Source: Terriglobales bacterium (GTDB taxonomy: Bacteria > Acidobacteriota > Terriglobia > Terriglobales > Acidobacteriaceae). Taken from it: a DNA stretch of 64,000 nt. Position numbers and translations under genes: made by a program. Shown here one piece after another: positions 61,722-64,000 of this stretch. The notes beneath the pieces are model-generated. The model was given only the letters and a program-made list of their open reading frames with translations, was not told the origin of the DNA and did not search any database. Position 1 is the stretch's first letter. Every line of letters begins with the position of its first letter. Where the stretch lies: NCBI GenBank assembly GCA_035561515.1, contig DATMXP010000031.1, forward strand, positions 1-64,000. Direction: 5' to 3'.

Positions 61722-64000
61722 ATGCCGGCCTATTGCGACGTCGCGCTGCCCGTGCCGCTCGACGCGGTGTTTACCTACCGCGTGGGTGACCACATCCCCG
61801 TGGTCGGCGGACGCGTTCTCGTGCCATTCCGGCAGAAGCGCCTTGCTGGCATCGTCGTCGAATTGCACGACCGCGAGCAGGCCATTGAGATCAAGCCCAT
61901 CATTCAGGTCCTCGACCAACGGCCGGTGCTCGAACCCATCCTGCTCGATCTCGGCAAGTGGATCGCCTCGTATTACATCGCGCCACTCGGGGAAGTGCTG
62001 CGCACCATGGTGCCACTTGCGGCAGAAGTACGCTTCGCGCGCATCTACCGGATTACCGATCTCGGACTCACGGCCCTGCACGAATCGGCGACCGTCGGTT
62101 CTTCGCGACGCTCGCGTGTCACCCCCGAAGAGCAGATGGAGGAGTACGCCGTTCTCGACTACCTCTCGCAGCGCGAGGAACTGCGCGAACAAACACTGCG
62201 TAGCGCCGTGAAGTGCAGCCGCCGAACGCTGGACCGCCTGGTTGCTAAAAAGTGGATTCGGCGCGAAGACGTTTCCGCTGCACGCGATGCCAGTCGCACC
62301 GTATCCGTTGCGGTGCTGCACAAACCTGCTACAAGCGCTCAAGGCAAGCAGCGAAAGCTCAACAGCAATCAGCAGCAGGTCCTTGAAGCGCTAGCCGCCA
62401 ACGAAGGACGTCTCGCCGTCGAGCATCTGCGATCGCTTGGCATTCCGCGTTCCACGATTGAATCGCTCAAATCACGCGGGCTCATCCAGATCGTCGAAGA
62501 GCAGGCAGACTTTCACGTTTCAGGCCTCAAGCCCAAGCCGTACGTACATCATGCGAGCTTCACTCCCATGCAGTCGGAAGCCTTCGACAAGATCCGCACT
62601 GCCGCGAACGCCAAGAAGTTTTCGGTCAGCTTGCTGCATGGTGTAACCGGTTCAGGAAAAACCGCCGTCTATCTCGCTGCCATGCGCGAGGTACTCGACG
62701 CCGGGCGCGCCGCCATCATGCTCGTCCCGGAAATCGGGCTCACTCCGGCAGCCGCCGCGCAACTCCACGACACTTTTGGTGACGAAGTCGCCATCCTTCA
62801 CTCCGGACTTACCGACGACGAGCGTGCCGAACAGTGGCATCGCATCCGCCGGGGAGAAGCTCGAATCGTCGTCGGAACACGCTCGGCGGTCTTTGCGCCC
62901 GTGAACGACCTGGCTTTGATCGTTGTCGACGAAGAACACGACAACTCTTACAAGCAGGAAGAGACGCCACGCTATCACGCGCGCGATGTGGCCATCATGC
63001 GCGCCAAAATGTCAAACACCGCCGTTGTACTCGGCTCGGCCACGCCGTCGCTTGAGTCGTACCACAACACCGCGTCGAAGTACCGGCTCATCGCCATGCC
63101 ACAACGGGTCGAGGAACGTCCGCTGCCGGAAGTAGAACTCGTGGACATGCGCGATGAATTCAAGGAAACCGGATCCGAGCAACTCATCTCGCGTCGCCTG
63201 ACGGAGGAAATCAGTCAACGTCTTGAGCGCAATGAGCAAGTCATGGTGCTGCTCAATCGTCGCGGGTACTCACCCATCGTGCTCTGCCGCACCTGCGGCA
63301 ACACCGTTCAGTGCAAGAACTGCGACATCCCCATGACGCACCACAAGTCATCGCGGCGCATCGAGTGCCACTACTGCGGATACATGGAGCGCGTGCCGGA
63401 GAAATGCCCGAAGTGCGGCAGCGAATATGTGTATTTCCTCGGCGCGGGTTCGGAAAAACTCGAAGACCATCTTCACGGCTTGTTTCCGCGCGCGCGCATC
63501 GCGCGTCTCGATCGAGACACCATCCGCGGACGCCATGACTTCGAACGTGTGCTCTCGGCCATGCACGCCGGGGAAGTTGACCTGATCGTGGGCACGCAGA
63601 TGATCGCTAAGGGCCACGATTTTCCGGGTGTCACATTGGTGGGCGTGGTCGGCGCCGACACGGCGCTTAAGTTCCCTGACTTCCGTGCGGCGGAACGAAC
63701 TTTCCAGTTGCTGACTCAGGTTGCCGGACGTGCTGGCCGTGGCAACACACCCGGTCGCGTCGTTCTGCAAACCTTCTTCCCCGATCACTATGCCATCCAG
63801 TTCGCGTCGAAGCATGACTATGCCGGCTTCTATGAAAAGGAAATTAACTTCCGCCGTTGGATGAAGTATCCGCCCTTTACCGCGCTCGCTAATGTTCTCA
63901 TTCGTTCCGACCAACTTGATGACGCGCTCAAGTATTCAGGCTGGATCGGCCATTGGTTTAAGGAGCACGAACCTCCAGCGGTAAAAGTAATGGGACCCGC
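61722..64000 (+). CDS. priA: Primosomal protein N' (PriA helicase), 3' end cut by window edge
   Basis: Restarts stalled replication forks. From ATG 61722 the frame is open to the last base (759 codons). N-terminal 3'-DNA-binding region (CDVALPVPLDAVFTYRVGD), winged helix, helicase Walker A GVTGSGKTAVYLAA, DEEH box VVDEEHDNSYKQEE, GSATPSLES, zinc-binding cysteines CRTCGNTVQCKNCDI and CHYCGYMERVPEKCPKC (eight Cys in CxxC pattern), and the C-terminal helicase motifs IVGTQMIAKGHDFPGVTLVG and QVAGRAGRG. Only the last part of the C-terminal domain is missing. It lies 42 bp after the lipid kinase gene. Confidence 0.96.
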   Translation, partial: MPAYCDVALPVPLDAVFTYRVGDHIPVVGGRVLVPFRQKRLAGIVVELHDREQAIEIKPIIQVLDQRPVLEPILLDLGKWIASYYIAPLGEVLRTMVPLAAEVRFARIYRITDLGLTALHESATVGSSRRSRVTPEEQMEEYAVLDYLSQREELREQTLRSAVKCSRRTLDRLVAKKWIRREDVSAARDASRTVSVAVLHKPATSAQGKQRKLNSNQQQVLEALAANEGRLAVEHLRSLGIPRSTIESLKSRGLIQIVEEQADFHVSGLKPKPYVHHASFTPMQSEAFDKIRTAANAKKFSVSLLHGVTGSGKTAVYLAAMREVLDAGRAAIMLVPEIGLTPAAAAQLHDTFGDEVAILHSGLTDDERAEQWHRIRRGEARIVVGTRSAVFAPVNDLALIVVDEEHDNSYKQEETPRYHARDVAIMRAKMSNTAVVLGSATPSLESYHNTASKYRLIAMPQRVEERPLPEVELVDMRDEFKETGSEQLISRRLTEEISQRLERNEQVMVLLNRRGYSPIVLCRTCGNTVQCKNCDIPMTHHKSSRRIECHYCGYMERVPEKCPKCGSEYVYFLGAGSEKLEDHLHGLFPRARIARLDRDTIRGRHDFERVLSAMHAGEVDLIVGTQMIAKGHDFPGVTLVGVVGADTALKFPDFRAAERTFQLLTQVAGRAGRGNTPGRVVLQTFFPDHYAIQFASKHDYAGFYEKEINFRRWMKYPPFTALANVLIRSDQLDDALKYSGWIGHWFKEHEPPAVKVMGP

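Noticed and set aside
1..64000. CRISPR arrays, rRNA genes, integrases or prophage modules
   Set aside because: None seen. The only regularly spaced repeats are the two 26-bp copies at 635-695, which are palindromic REP-type sequences, not CRISPR repeats.

Overview
The window looks like a chromosomal stretch of a moderately GC-rich Gram-negative bacterium, most likely an acidobacterium of the Terriglobia / Candidatus Koribacter type. This is inferred from gene content and protein style: a CadC-like winged helix joined to a TolB-like propeller, secreted YCF48/BNR propellers, a secreted prolyl oligopeptidase and an M1 peptidase, many small lineage-specific proteins, and GTG/TTG starts. No taxonomic marker was compared. 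There is no rRNA, CRISPR array, prophage or intact insertion sequence. The only mobile-type gene is a REP-associated tyrosine transposase (RAYT) cut by the left edge, next to about 400 bp of palindromes.

Layout. 0-1 kb: RAYT and REP-like palindrome array. 0.9-9 kb: membrane protein with a zinc-ribbon-like motif, prolyl oligopeptidase, DsbA-like thiol oxidoreductase, SurA/PpiC-like isomerase, secreted unknown protein, Tat-exported amidase. 9-17.3 kb: minus-strand run of TPR/zincin, divergent SpoIIE-type phosphatase and AsmA, opposite a secreted M1 peptidase; then an EEP-family nuclease/phosphatase. 17.3-23.5 kb: unknowns, tRNA-Ser(GCU), a flippase-like membrane protein, nhaA, a two-gene ABC-2 exporter and a GNAT acetyltransferase. 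23.5-28.1 kb: a minus-strand sugar-acid operon (mannonate-oxidoreductase-like SDR, HAD hydrolase, LarA-like nickel epimerase, gnd), with a divergent nitrilase-family hydrolase. 29-36.4 kb: RsbU-like phosphatase, PnuC-like fragment, recG, and the cdaA-cdaR-glmM operon. 36.4-46.4 kb: glycoside-hydrolase-like protein, sirtuin, secreted zincin, CadC/TolB sensor, rsmI, AI-2E-type permease, ruvX (yqgF), mltG, lipoprotein. 46.7-55.7 kb: atypical response regulators, lepA, maf, a sodium/solute symporter, PilZ and SYLF proteins, a BNR propeller. 55.9-59.9 kb: the glyoxylate shunt (aceB, aceA) with a divergent IclR regulator and two near-identical palindromic operators. 60-64 kb: membrane protein, lipid kinase and priA, which is cut by the right edge.

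How the genes work together. The most striking unit is the 23.6-28.1 kb operon. An SDR resembling D-mannonate oxidoreductase, a LarA-family enzyme with all the cofactor and catalytic positions I could align conserved, and a 6-phosphogluconate dehydrogenase with an NAD-type nucleotide pocket together suggest fructuronate -> mannonate -> (nickel-dependent C2 epimerisation) -> gluconate -> 6-phosphogluconate -> ribulose 5-phosphate. That route is a hypothesis. The glyoxylate cluster is the clearest regulatory story: a near-consensus promoter lies between two palindromes in the iclR-aceB gap. Most of the rest is ordinary housekeeping and envelope biology.
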